A DNA stretch of 64,000 nucleotides from assembly GCA_902581005.1 (NCBI GenBank), contig CACHMT010000006.1:1-64000 (forward strand), written 5' to 3'. How positions within the stretch are numbered: position 1 is the first letter of the stretch; every line of letters starts with the position of its first letter. Both the position numbers and the translations under genes were made by a program. A model generated the notes under the pieces. That model searched no databases. It was given only the letters and a program-made list of their open reading frames with translations, and was not told the DNA's origin. This DNA is from an uncultured Alphaproteobacteria bacterium. Its GTDB lineage: Bacteria > Pseudomonadota > Alphaproteobacteria > Rhodobacterales > Rhodobacteraceae. Of this stretch, positions 24,662 to 32,798 are shown one piece after another.

Positions 24662-25597
24662 ATGTCCTCAGAGAAAAAAGGTATACTTTTTATAATAGCT
24701 GGAATGGCTGTTTTTTGTATTCAGGATATAGTTATTAAATCGCTAGCCAATCAGATTTCATTAACTCAGATTTTATTTTTTCGAGCAGCGTTAGGGACTA
24801 TCCTATTAACAAGCCTTTTATGGTTTTCAGGAAAACCTATAAAGTTTGGATCCTCATATCCGTTGGTAGCAATTTTTAGAGGGAGCTCCTTCTTTTTAGG
24901 GTTCACTTTGTTTTATATCTCTATCTCTAAGTTGCCCTTGGCTATAGCTACAAGCTTATTTTTTATCCATCCCATAATCATTACTGTTATCTCGATATTT
25001 TTTCTTAAGATTTCCGTCGGATTTCATAGAATTATTGCCATCATTATAGGTTTTATAGGTACATTATTAATCGTCAAACCCTCATTTAATAATTTCGATT
25101 GGTATATGTTATTTCCGATAGCAACTGCTTTTAGCTACTCTATCGGTATGCTTTTAGCAAAAAAAACAAGTGATAAAGATAATGCCTTTCAACAGTCTTT
25201 TCATATATATTTTGGGGGACTAATTCTAAGTCCCTTTGTAACGGTTTTGGCGATAAATGCTTTCCCAAATATGGATATTGAGCAGTTAGAATTTCTCTAT
25301 CTTACTTGGACAATCAGCGATTTCAACGCCTTATTGGCTCTTTTAATTATTGCGTTTACGGGTACAATCGGCATTTTCTCTCTTGTATATGCCTATAATA
25401 TTGGATCACCTCAGTCGAATGCCCCAACAGAGTATGTACTTCTAGTATATGCGTTGTTAGCAGGTTATTTCATTTTTGGGGAAGTTCCTGATCTTCTATC
25501 GTTTCTTGGAATGGTTTTGATATCTTTAAGCGGAACATACATTTTTGTACGGGAAAGTATAAGAGAGCAGATTGTGGCTGCAGAAAAACAATGGTAG
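24662..25597 (+). CDS. EamA/DMT-family transporter
   Basis: A 311-residue protein from ATG 24662 (GGAGAG a few bases ahead); the track start at 24608 is a TTG without a site. It has ten membrane helices in two repeats, with repeat 1 ending ATSLFFIHPIIITVISIFFL and repeat 2 containing PTEYVLLVYALLAGYFIFGE. The substrate is unknown. It lies inside the tRNA-Gln accessory zone, between tandem-box copy 2 and the decayed tRNA fragment, so it is a candidate cargo gene. Confidence 0.83.
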   Translation: MSSEKKGILFIIAGMAVFCIQDIVIKSLANQISLTQILFFRAALGTILLTSLLWFSGKPIKFGSSYPLVAIFRGSSFFLGFTLFYISISKLPLAIATSLFFIHPIIITVISIFFLKISVGFHRIIAIIIGFIGTLLIVKPSFNNFDWYMLFPIATAFSYSIGMLLAKKTSDKDNAFQQSFHIYFGGLILSPFVTVLAINAFPNMDIEQLEFLYLTWTISDFNALLALLIIAFTGTIGIFSLVYAYNIGSPQSNAPTEYVLLVYALLAGYFIFGEVPDLLSFLGMVLISLSGTYIFVRESIREQIVAAEKQW

Positions 25598-25646
25598 ATT
25601 GAATAATCTAGTTATAAGTATCAATACTAGTTTGAAATATAATCAA

Positions 25647-25676
25647 TGGCTGGGGTGGAAGGATGCAAACCTACGG
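25647..25676 (-). repeat. Decayed tRNA-Gln 3' end fragment (att remnant)
   Basis: Thirty bases match the 3' end of tRNA-Gln(TTG) with three mismatches, one of which breaks the T stem. It has the same orientation as the real tRNA at 30962. It starts 50 bases after the EamA gene and touches the end of the DUF924 gene. Read as an old attachment-site scar. Confidence 0.65.
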
Positions 25677-25679
25677 GTC

Positions 25680-26432
25680 TTATTTAATTTTTTGATCAAA
25701 AGAAAGATTGCCACCCGCCCAAATTGGTAAATTCTCTTTATCATTGAGCCATTTTTCTTCTTCAGCAGTATTGGCTCTTCTAAACTCTAAATTTCTTTGT
25801 GGGTAACGCCCAAATTTTTCTAGAACTTGTCTATGTTGATCTACCGCTTTTTTATTTCTTCCTTCAAATAAACTGAAATCAGGATAAGCACCAATTGCCA
25901 TGTCAATTATTTCGCATGCGCGAACAAGGTCAATTATTTCTTCTGAGTGGGCCAAAGCCCATGGGAGTAAATATAGTAGTGCCGGAGGCAATTTTAAAGT
26001 TTGATCAACTTTCTTTTTACTAACTAGGTCTCGAACGAGTTCACGTCCTATATGGTCAAACGAAAAAGCTTCAGCTGTACCTCGAAAACACGAGCGAGAT
26101 AGTTGATCTGCTAGCAATACTCTAGCAACCTGGCCTTCAAGGGTAAACCATTCATCTTCGATTAGGGTTTGTGGATCAGCTTTCAATTCGCGAATAACAG
26201 ATGAAAATGGCTTGCAAATATCGTCTAAAGCGGTTCCACTTCGAAACCATATGCCTAATAGTGGTTCCACTGTTTCATCGTAAAAAAGGCTTTTCCTATC
26301 ATTAGGATTGTTAATATCGCAGCCACACATATAATTTAAAACACTGCTCGGAGAACGAGGATTATTAAGAGCCTTCAGGACTGCGGGTTTTTTACTAAAT
26401 TGCTCAGGGGTAAGATCTTCTGGTAACATCAT
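25680..26432 (-). CDS. DUF924 family protein
   Basis: A 250-residue helical protein. IWFRSGTALDDICKPFSSVI, GQVARVLLADQLSRSCFRGT, AFSFDHIGRELV and GRYPQRNLEFRR match DUF924, a TPR-like helical family common in proteobacteria with no fixed biochemical role. Length is somewhat above the common 180-200 residues because of an N-terminal extension with a CGCD segment. It is divergent from the oxidoreductase at 26499 across 66 bases. Both lie between two tRNA-Gln scars and look like one acquired pair. Confidence 0.78.
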   Translation of the reverse strand: MMLPEDLTPEQFSKKPAVLKALNNPRSPSSVLNYMCGCDINNPNDRKSLFYDETVEPLLGIWFRSGTALDDICKPFSSVIRELKADPQTLIEDEWFTLEGQVARVLLADQLSRSCFRGTAEAFSFDHIGRELVRDLVSKKKVDQTLKLPPALLYLLPWALAHSEEIIDLVRACEIIDMAIGAYPDFSLFEGRNKKAVDQHRQVLEKFGRYPQRNLEFRRANTAEEEKWLNDKENLPIWAGGNLSFDQKIK

Positions 26433-26498
26433 TTAAAATTCTTTTTTAATAGTGTAACATGAATCAATCAACTTTCTATCGTAATCAAAGGAGTAGAG

Positions 26499-27440
26499 AT
26501 GCGTGCGATTGGTTTAATGAAGCATGGCGGACCTGAAGTGCTAGAGCTTATTGAAGTGCCTGAGGTTAAACCTGAAGTGGATGAAATACTAGTGCAGGTG
26601 TTTTGCGCAGCTATAAATCCAACAGATATTTTAGCTCGTAATGGAGGTATAGCAGATCGACAAAAACCTCATAATCCTCCGTATGTTCCAGGAATGGATA
26701 TTTCTGGGAAAGTAGTGGCGATTGGAGAAAACGTCAAAACACATCTCAAAAAAGGCGACGCGGTCATGGCAATGGTCATACCAAATGGTCAACATGGGGC
26801 ATACCGCGAACAAATTGCACTAAAATCAGGAGCAGTGGTGCCAATTCCCAAGGGGGTGAGTTTTGAAGAAGCATGTACTTTACCAATGAATGGATTAACG
26901 GCGAAGCTTTCTCTAGAACTTTTAAACTTAAAATCAGGTGATAAGCTAGCAGTTACTGGCTCTGCAGGGGCCTACGGAGGTTACATGATCCAAATTGCAA
27001 AAACTTTAGGTTTATATGTGATAGCAGATACGTCAGAAAAAGATCAAAATTTAATTAAATCACTTGGTGCAGATCTATCGCTTCCAAGAGGAGAAGAATT
27101 CATTGAACATATATTGGAACGGTTTCCCGAGGGCATAGATGGCTTAGCAGACGGCGCTTTATTAAATGAAAAAGCAGTTGCTGCAGTCAAAAATGGAGGT
27201 TCTTTTACCGCAGTAAGAGGTTATCAGGGGACAGGTGAGCGCGATATAAATTTTACGCAAACATGGGTAAGAACTCAAGATTGCATGTACGAAAAATTAG
27301 ATGATTTAAGGAAGCTTGTAGAGGCAAAAAAAATTTCATTGAGGTTAGCAGATACATATAGTCCGTCTCAAGTGTCGGAAGCACATAAACGATTTGAAGG
27401 TGGCGGGGTCAGAGGCCGACTTGTAATTAAATTTACTTGA
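26499..27440 (+). CDS. Zinc-type alcohol dehydrogenase/quinone oxidoreductase family protein
   Basis: A 313-residue medium-chain dehydrogenase. It has the GroES-like N-terminal domain (MRAIGLMKHGGPEVLELIEVPE, IPTDILARNGG-type segment, PYVPGMDISGKVVAIGENV) and a Rossmann domain with LAVTGSAGAYGGYMIQIAKTLG. The catalytic-zinc Cys and the structural four-Cys loop are absent, so it is of the zinc-free NADPH:quinone oxidoreductase/enoyl reductase type. AAAGGAG precedes the ATG. It is a cargo-zone gene next to DUF924; its substrate is not known. Confidence 0.85.
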   Translation: MRAIGLMKHGGPEVLELIEVPEVKPEVDEILVQVFCAAINPTDILARNGGIADRQKPHNPPYVPGMDISGKVVAIGENVKTHLKKGDAVMAMVIPNGQHGAYREQIALKSGAVVPIPKGVSFEEACTLPMNGLTAKLSLELLNLKSGDKLAVTGSAGAYGGYMIQIAKTLGLYVIADTSEKDQNLIKSLGADLSLPRGEEFIEHILERFPEGIDGLADGALLNEKAVAAVKNGGSFTAVRGYQGTGERDINFTQTWVRTQDCMYEKLDDLRKLVEAKKISLRLADTYSPSQVSEAHKRFEGGGVRGRLVIKFT

Positions 27441-27474
27441 TTTTAAAGAGACAGCAAAGATATCTTTTAGGAGA

Positions 27475-27523
27475 TGGCTGGGGTGGTAGGATTCGAACCT
27501 ACGGTACACGGGATCAAAACCCG
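27475..27523 (-). repeat. tRNA-Gln 3' half, exact copy (att scar B)
   Basis: Forty-nine bases identical to the 3' half of tRNA-Gln(TTG), from the anticodon stem to the CCA end, in the same orientation. The match stops inside the anticodon stem, where CTGCC becomes TGGAT. About 125 further bases are shared with scar C at 28481, making a direct repeat of about 175 bases. Confidence 0.88.
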
Positions 27524-27624
27524 TGGATATTGTTATCAGGAGTTATCAGGATTCTCATAACCCTTTAAAATAGTTCTTATCCTTCTCATGCTTCTTATGC
27601 GTTATCAGTAAAATCACGAAAACT

Positions 27625-27646
27625 GTTGTCAAAAGTGTTGTCAAAA
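27625..27646 (+). repeat. Tandem GTTGTCAAAA boxes, copy 3
   Basis: Two boxes with GT between, about 100 bases after att scar B. The same distance separates scar C from its boxes. This fixed spacing to an att core is what one expects of arm-type integrase sites. Confidence 0.75.
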
Positions 27647-27965
27647 CCAGCCAAAATGTGTTTAGGAAAATATTTAAGTCTTTGAAATTGTTATTCACAT
27701 GTTTTGGTCGATCATTTGCTAAGTTTCATCTCTTGATTAAAACAAATCTCGAAATTATAGCTTTTTAAAAATCCGGCTTGTTGTAATAAAGCGCGTTGCT
27801 TTCTCATAACAAGAAAGAAAAACGAAGCTAAACAAACTGCTCAACTCAGAATTTTTAGAATATTGAATTTGTATTTGATGAATTCAAACAGAGTTGACGT
27901 TAGGTTCTTGTTTTTTTTCATATTAGTTCATATTATAAACTTAAGTCAATAGAAAGGATAGGTGG
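27647..27965. other. Noncoding stretch in accessory zone
   Basis: About 320 AT-rich bases with no convincing reading frame. An imperfect hairpin lies at 27777-27813 (CTTGTT...AACAAG outside, AAAGC/GCTTT inside). No promoter or terminator is clear. It separates the tandem boxes from the orphan gene at 27966. Confidence 0.4.
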
Positions 27966-28454
27966 ATGGCCTTGCATTGTCCAGGATGGATACTTTGTAT
28001 TTTTTGTGCAAATGCGGCTCGGGAGTCCCTATTTTACTCAGCGCCGCTCAATGTTATTATAAAAAAATATACAGATGAAATTGCAGTTCATTACAATGAG
28101 ATCTCCGCGGAATTTCTACAACAGTGCAGTGAGAAAATTTTGGGTTCGTTAGTCGAAGTTGAAGCAGGAGAGAGCGCGGAGGAAGTTATAAGAGGATATT
28201 TGTATCAAAAGGTCAAATTCAAAGATGATGGGTCTATAAGAAAACTAGTGGGTCTATTTTCATCTGAGTTTAAGGGTGAAAGATCTCAATCCGGAACAGA
28301 AAAGTATATTGTCACAAATTTTAGAGCTTTTTTATTTTCATTAAGGTCTGGAAAGAAAGTTGCCTGTCCTCCCGGTTGGCAGGTTGATCAAGTACCTGAT
28401 CTTAAGTGGGTACAAGAGGTAATGATGAAAAAAGTATCGGTATTCGACGTTTAA
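27966..28454 (+). CDS. Orphan protein between two att scars
   Basis: A 162-residue soluble, mostly helical protein; I recognise no family. The N-terminus is odd (MALHCPGWILCIFCANAARES): the likely folded part starts near NVIIKKYTDEIAVHYNEISA, so the true start is uncertain and AGGTGG lies too close to the ATG. The C-terminus has KKVACPPGWQVDQVPDLKWV. It is the only gene in the 1.0 kb unit between scars B and C, so it is the best example of a single-gene cargo. Confidence 0.5.
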   Translation: MALHCPGWILCIFCANAARESLFYSAPLNVIIKKYTDEIAVHYNEISAEFLQQCSEKILGSLVEVEAGESAEEVIRGYLYQKVKFKDDGSIRKLVGLFSSEFKGERSQSGTEKYIVTNFRAFLFSLRSGKKVACPPGWQVDQVPDLKWVQEVMMKKVSVFDV

Positions 28455-28480
28455 ATAAACTTAAGAAATGATTTCTGAAA

Positions 28481-28529
28481 TGGCTGGGGTGGTAGGATTC
28501 GAACCTACGGTACACGGGATCAAAACCCG
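28481..28529 (-). repeat. tRNA-Gln 3' half, exact copy (att scar C)
   Basis: The same 49 bases as scar B, identical to the intact tRNA-Gln 3' half. Following sequence to about 28655 matches scar B with a few substitutions. It lies 1006 bases after scar B. Confidence 0.88.
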
Positions 28530-28630
28530 TGGATATTGTTATCAGGAGTTATTAGGATTCTCATAACCCTTTAAAATAGTTCTTATCCTTCTTATGCTTC
28601 TGATGAGTTATCAGTAAAATCACGAAAACT

Positions 28631-28653
28631 GTTGTCAAAAATTGTTGTCAAAA
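28631..28653 (+). repeat. Tandem GTTGTCAAAA boxes, copy 4
   Basis: Two GTTGTCAAAA boxes with three bases (ATT) between instead of two. About 100 bases after scar C and 55 bases before the broken DUF1330-like gene. Flanks agree with copy 1 (AAATATCTT). Confidence 0.72.
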
Positions 28654-28707
28654 AATATCTTGGTAAATTAGGCAGGTAAAAAAAATATTTTTTTATGGAG
28701 AATAAAT

Positions 28708-29113
28708 ATGGTGGAATTACCTAATATTAAAATTGAGGAGGTAGAAAAATTTAAACAGATTGCTGGAACTTCAAAAGACTGTTCAATAATCAATTTGAAT
28801 CTTAATGAATACAGCGCAGAGGCTTAATTTCCAAATGGAGCTCTTTACAAAGACTATATGGAAATATTGAATATTCTTCTAGCAGAAGTGGGTGGTAAAA
28901 TTTTATGGCATTCAGAGGTGTCAGCAACACTTATTGGAAATTAAAAAAATTCACGAAGCTCTGGGTATCTGGTATCCTAGTCATCAGGCTTTTTTGGATT
29001 TAATGAAAGCACTATCTTCTGAGAAAAATATGAAATTGAGAAGTTTGGCAGTCAAAAAGGCTGACTTACACAAATGCTGTGACTACACATCCCAGCCATC
29101 CTTGAGCGATTAG
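28708..29113 (+). pseudogene. Broken duplicate of the DUF1330-like gene
   Basis: Close copy of the gene at 24032: ATGGTGGAATTACCTAAT starts a frame reading LPNIKIEEVEKFKQIAGTS. A TAA replaces a Glu codon after NEYSAEA. Further on, one extra A in an A run, next to a CAG-to-TAA change, shifts the frame; reading resumes as KIHEALGIWYPSHQAF and ends SLSD at 29113. The ORF track shows only the second half (28892-29113). Similarity extends upstream through the ribosome site to the tandem boxes, so the whole cassette was duplicated and then decayed. Confidence 0.85.
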
Positions 29114-29135
29114 ATGGTTAGGTGCTCAACTGAGG

Positions 29136-30098
29136 TTATAGAAATATTTCGGAGTCCTTTATTAATATTAGAAAACTACCAACACCAATGAGTAACAGTC
29201 CTAAAACTCTATCTAACCAATAAATATTTTTAAATAATTTTTCGATGGCGACATACAGAGCAAGCCCAATAATCCAAAAAAGGTTCATTACACCTCCAAC
29301 AAAAAGTAAAGCCATTAATGCCCAGCAACAACCTAGGCAGAATAAACCATGCTGGGCTCCCATTAAGAGTGAACCACCATAACCTTTTCTATTGTTTGAT
29401 GACAAAAAGTCGATGGGCGAGCGGCATTTTTCTAAGCAAGCATTTTTTAATGGCGTAAACTGATACGCACCAGCTACGATTAACAATGCACCAGATAATT
29501 TTGCCGATTTAAACTGCATCATCATTCCACTTATTAATCCAAGAAATTCAAAAAAATGTTGTAAAATACATGCCAAAAGGCTGAAAATTCCCCAAATAAT
29601 GAGATAACCTGCCAGAAACAAATACGTATTGAATATTGCTACATCACGCTCGGGCCCCATCTTCTTCAAATTGTGGAATAATAATAGGGTGGGTGATGCA
29701 CTGGGTGTCATCATAGCGATCATCATAAACCACCACATAAAAAACATTAAAAAAATATTAGGAATAGTAAAAAGTGACTTTGCTCCCTTATCCATTTTCA
29801 TAGAGCTATTCATACTCTTTGAAGAAGATCCCATATCCTCCATTTTTTTTTCGGTATTACTGTTTTCAGATATCGTCTCCGATTTGCTATCCATCATCTG
29901 CATCTTTACATGAGAGTTTGAGCTAAATGTTATCGCTCCGCTCATTCGGGTCATTTCTAAGGCGCTCATTTTCATTCCTACGCCAAAAAAGGTATATATG
30001 GAGGTTACTATAACAATAATAGCGGTCGTAACGATTACGATCAGATCAGATTTTTCTAAGGTGACTAATAATACATCTTTTTTTTTCACAGATACCAA
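29136..30098 (-). CDS. DUF2182 integral membrane protein, probable metal binding
   Basis: A 320-residue inner-membrane protein with about seven helices. FMWWFMMIAMMTPSASPTLL and the C-terminal QHGLFCLGCCWALMALLFVGG are the DUF2182 signature. An unusual Met/Ser-rich loop of about 75 residues between helices 1 and 2 (MQMMDSKSE, MEDMGSSSKSMNSSMKMDKG) could bind copper or another soft metal. The start is ATG 30098. It follows the DUF1326 gene by 12 bases on the same strand; these two families often travel together. Confidence 0.82.
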   Translation of the reverse strand: MVSVKKKDVLLVTLEKSDLIVIVTTAIIVIVTSIYTFFGVGMKMSALEMTRMSGAITFSSNSHVKMQMMDSKSETISENSNTEKKMEDMGSSSKSMNSSMKMDKGAKSLFTIPNIFLMFFMWWFMMIAMMTPSASPTLLLFHNLKKMGPERDVAIFNTYLFLAGYLIIWGIFSLLACILQHFFEFLGLISGMMMQFKSAKLSGALLIVAGAYQFTPLKNACLEKCRSPIDFLSSNNRKGYGGSLLMGAQHGLFCLGCCWALMALLFVGGVMNLFWIIGLALYVAIEKLFKNIYWLDRVLGLLLIGVGSFLILIKDSEIFL

Positions 30099-30110
30099 AC
30101 CTAGCTAAGA

Positions 30111-30749
30111 TTAATTCACCATACCGTGATTGTTTAGCTTGTTCCTAGATAATTGAGAGTGCGTTTCTGTATTTTTAGGTAATTGCAGAATAGAACCCTC
30201 TTTTGTTTTTGTTGTACCACATGCTACTTCCGCATATCTAAAATCTGGACCATTTGGTAATGCCATAGCAGCCCTGTGGGCCATACCTGAAACTGGATTT
30301 GATAATGGTTTCACTGTTAGGTCGAAAATTCCGTTAACAGATGCTTTACCTACCCTCTCCTCTTGATCAATGGTTGCATCTATTTTAGTAAAGAGGGTCT
30401 CATGTTTTGTTGGACACATCGCATTGAATATGTACCATCCAGTAGCCATTTCATCGGTATCTTTCCCGCCTAATATCGCTTCAAGGCCTTTGCGCTGTTC
30501 AGGGGAAGCAGATTCATCTATGAATATTTGCATTTCACCGTTTCCTTCATAAATTGCACCAGGCCACTTTGCTATAAACGCAGCCCTTGTTCCAGAAAGA
30601 TCGGTGTCTCCATAATGGCCAGAGTGAATTTGATAAACGACAGATGCTTCACAAACATCATCTGTAGGCCTAACAGTATATTGGCAAGGGCAGCCAAAAT
30701 TGCAATTACAATTTTGCATTTGAGTTATATCGATTTCCCAAGGTGTCAT
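30111..30749 (-). CDS. DUF1326 family protein
   Basis: A 212-residue soluble protein. The N-terminal NCNCNFGCPCQYTVRPTDD carries four closely spaced Cys, the DUF1326 hallmark, and suggests a metal or thiol site. WPGAIYEGNGEMQIFIDESA and the SPEQRKGLEAILGG helix follow. AGGAG precedes the ATG. It is cotranscribed with the DUF2182 membrane protein and together they form the cargo between scar C and the intact tRNA-Gln. The biochemical role of the pair is not known to me. Confidence 0.85.
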   Translation of the reverse strand: MTPWEIDITQMQNCNCNFGCPCQYTVRPTDDVCEASVVYQIHSGHYGDTDLSGTRAAFIAKWPGAIYEGNGEMQIFIDESASPEQRKGLEAILGGKDTDEMATGWYIFNAMCPTKHETLFTKIDATIDQEERVGKASVNGIFDLTVKPLSNPVSGMAHRAAMALPNGPDFRYAEVACGTTKTKEGSILQLPKNTETHSQLSRNKLNNHGMVN

Positions 30750-30961
30750 AAGGATCTCCTATTTAGTGCGTTTTATATTACCAACCAGATGAAGAGTATA
30801 ACGTAATTTTTTTGAAAATCTACAAAGTAGAGTTCATTTTTTCAACTTTTCTCTTTTATATGATTTTAATTATGGAGGCCATGGAAAATTGGTGCCATTA
30901 TCCACCTGCCCGTGGTAGAGAAAATTTTTAAACACTTGAACTTTTTTCTATAAAACTGTGG

Positions 30962-31036
30962 TGGCTGGGGTGGTAGGATTCGAACCTACGGTACACGGGA
31001 TCAAAACCCGCTGCCTTACCGCTTGGCTACACCCCA
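30962..31036 (-). tRNA. tRNA-Gln (anticodon TTG)
   Basis: A 75-base cloverleaf on the minus strand: acceptor TGGGGTG/CACCCCA, discriminator G, encoded CCA, anticodon loop TTTTGAT giving UUG, and T loop TTCGAAT. It is intact and lies downstream of kdsA on the same strand. Its last 49 bases are the core of the direct repeats at 27475 and 28481 and, decayed, at 25647, so it is the integration target of the accessory zone. Confidence 0.97.
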
Positions 31037-31089
31037 ACACTATTGTTGTAATATCTTAGTGCATATGATTCAAGAAAATTAATTGCAGC

Positions 31090-31935
31090 TCATTCAAAAG
31101 ATTTTACGACTTTATCAATTGCTTTAATTTTACTTAATAGTCCTGATAATTGTTCAAGAGGAAGCATAGAAGCACCATCTGAAGGCGCTGTCTCAGGCTT
31201 CTCATGGGTTTCAATGAACACACCTGCGATACCAACCGCTGTACCTGCTTTTGCTAAGGTTTCAATGAACTCTCTTGATCCACCACTCTCTGAGCCTTTT
31301 CCTCCTGGTTGTTGAATAGAATGAGTAATATCTAAAATGGTTGGGAACCCACTTTTTCTAAGAACCTCTAGGGAACGCATGTCGCAAACTAAATCGTTGT
31401 ATCCAAAGGTAGTACCTCGTTCACAAAGAAGTAAATTTTCATTGCCGGTAGATATGAATTTTTCAGCCACCTGCTGCATCTCAGCAGGGGATAGAAATTG
31501 CCCCTTTTTTATATTGACGGGTTTATTTGTTTTACTAGCTGCGATAATTAAATCCGTCTGTCGGCATAGAAAGGCGGGTATTTGGAGAATATCGACTTCT
31601 TTTGCTACAAGCTCGCATTGTTCGGGTGTGTGCACATCCGTTAATGTGGATATATTTAGACTGCTCTTCAATTTTTGAAAGATTTTAAGACCTTCGTCAA
31701 TTCCAAGACCACGCTTCGATAAATGTGAAGTTCGGTTGGCCTTGTCAAATGATGATTTAAAGACAAATTTTATATCATTACGAATACAGATTTCTGTTAA
31801 TTTTTCGGCAATCATCATAGCATGCTCGAGGCTTTCAAGCTGGCATGGACCAGAAATAAGTGTCAATGGGTACTTATTTGAGATTTTGAGATTATTTAGT
31901 TCAATTGTATGACCAGCAAGTTTAGTATTATCCAT
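31090..31935 (-). CDS. kdsA: 3-deoxy-8-phosphooctulonate synthase
   Basis: A 281-residue barrel enzyme that joins phosphoenolpyruvate and arabinose 5-phosphate to make KDO-8-phosphate for lipid A core. Diagnostic segments are LISGPCQLESLEHAMMIAEKL, FKSSFDKANRTS, GTTFGYNDLVCDMRSL and DITHSIQQPGG. It shows that the cell has an LPS-type outer membrane. It is normally near pyrG or eno in alphaproteobacteria; here it is followed directly by tRNA-Gln and is divergent from the antiporter operon. Confidence 0.95.
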   Translation of the reverse strand: MDNTKLAGHTIELNNLKISNKYPLTLISGPCQLESLEHAMMIAEKLTEICIRNDIKFVFKSSFDKANRTSHLSKRGLGIDEGLKIFQKLKSSLNISTLTDVHTPEQCELVAKEVDILQIPAFLCRQTDLIIAASKTNKPVNIKKGQFLSPAEMQQVAEKFISTGNENLLLCERGTTFGYNDLVCDMRSLEVLRKSGFPTILDITHSIQQPGGKGSESGGSREFIETLAKAGTAVGIAGVFIETHEKPETAPSDGASMLPLEQLSGLLSKIKAIDKVVKSFE

Positions 31936-32027
31936 ATAAATCTCTTGTTTTAATTTACTTATTTATTATTAATAATTTAACTATATGTTTAAGGCATTTA
32001 TTTATTTTTGAATAGGTTAAAATTATT

Positions 32028-32507
32028 TTGAAAATATTTGTATTAGCAATCTTATATGGTCTGATTTGGATTTCCTTTTCAGGACATTTTGATTTTCTGT
32101 TGTTATCTTTTGGTGTTATATCAGTTTTGATGGTCTTATATATACTTCGACGTATGCGAGCAATTGATGACACCCCGATTAAGTTCCAAATGAATTTATT
32201 TAGCTTTATGAGTTATTGTTTTTGGCTACTAAAGGAAATATTGAAATCCAATATTGCAGTGACTAAGACAATATTAAGCCCACAGATAAAGATTAGACAA
32301 AATATGTTTGATGTACCCTTATCTCCTAAAAGCGAAGCGGCTCAAGTAATATTTGCAAACTCTATTACACTCACCCCAGGGACTATAACGGTTGAAACTG
32401 AGAAAAATAGTCTTTTGGTACACTCCCTAAATTTCTCCAGTAGCACTGAAGATGAAATAGAAGACATGGGTAAGAGAGTAAGTAGGTGCGAGAGAAGAGG
32501 TTCATAA
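32028..32507 (+). CDS. mrpE: Mrp antiporter subunit E
   Basis: A 159-residue protein starting at TTG 32028 (KIFVLAILYGLIWISFSG). Two or three N-terminal membrane helices are followed by a cytosolic domain with FDVPLSPKSEAAQVIFANSI and TLTPGTITVE, the MrpE/MnhE signature. It is the first gene of a ten-gene same-strand operon for a multisubunit Na+(K+)/H+ antiporter in the inner membrane. A three-base gap separates it from mrpF. Confidence 0.9.
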   Translation: MKIFVLAILYGLIWISFSGHFDFLLLSFGVISVLMVLYILRRMRAIDDTPIKFQMNLFSFMSYCFWLLKEILKSNIAVTKTILSPQIKIRQNMFDVPLSPKSEAAQVIFANSITLTPGTITVETEKNSLLVHSLNFSSSTEDEIEDMGKRVSRCERRGS

Positions 32508-32510
32508 AAA

Positions 32511-32798
32511 ATGTTTTATGTAGCGACCATCTCAATCGTCATTTCATTTATAATGGTACTCATCCGATTATTCTTAGGCCCAACATTATATGACAGAGTT
32601 CTAGCGTTAAATGCATTTGGCACGCTAGCTGTCCTGATGATAAGTATCGTTGGTTTTTTATTTGGCAGGCCCGATTTTCTCGATATCGCTTTATTATATG
32701 CACTACTAAATTTTATTGGCACAATCGCAATCCTTAAATTCTTTAGGTATAAAGAAATTGGTGACAAAAAAGCCTTGAGTAGAAAGAAAGCGCAATGA
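32511..32798 (+). CDS. mrpF: Mrp antiporter subunit F
   Basis: A 95-residue protein with three membrane helices. LGPTLYDRVLALNAFGTLAVL is the MrpF/MnhF core, with the conserved Asp in YDRV and FLDIALLYALLNFIGTIAI near the end. It overlaps mrpG by four bases (ATGA). Small subunit needed for assembly of the antiporter complex; no catalytic role is known. Confidence 0.92.
   Translation: MFYVATISIVISFIMVLIRLFLGPTLYDRVLALNAFGTLAVLMISIVGFLFGRPDFLDIALLYALLNFIGTIAILKFFRYKEIGDKKALSRKKAQ

Noticed and set aside
23954-28653. CRISPR array from the repeated GTTGTCAAAA boxes
   Set aside because: The pairs are hundreds to thousands of bases apart, the spacing is irregular and there are no cas genes.
30891-30941. 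Short frame MENWCHYPPARGRENF ahead of tRNA-Gln
   Set aside because: Only 16 codons, and the GGAGG lies too close to the ATG; most likely chance.
23779-31036. Prophage
   Set aside because: There are att-like scars but no capsid, terminase, portal, lysis, replication or integrase gene.
31955-32173. 72-residue minus-strand ORF
   Set aside because: Antisense to mrpE and made of AT-rich, Lys/Ile-rich residues; no motif.
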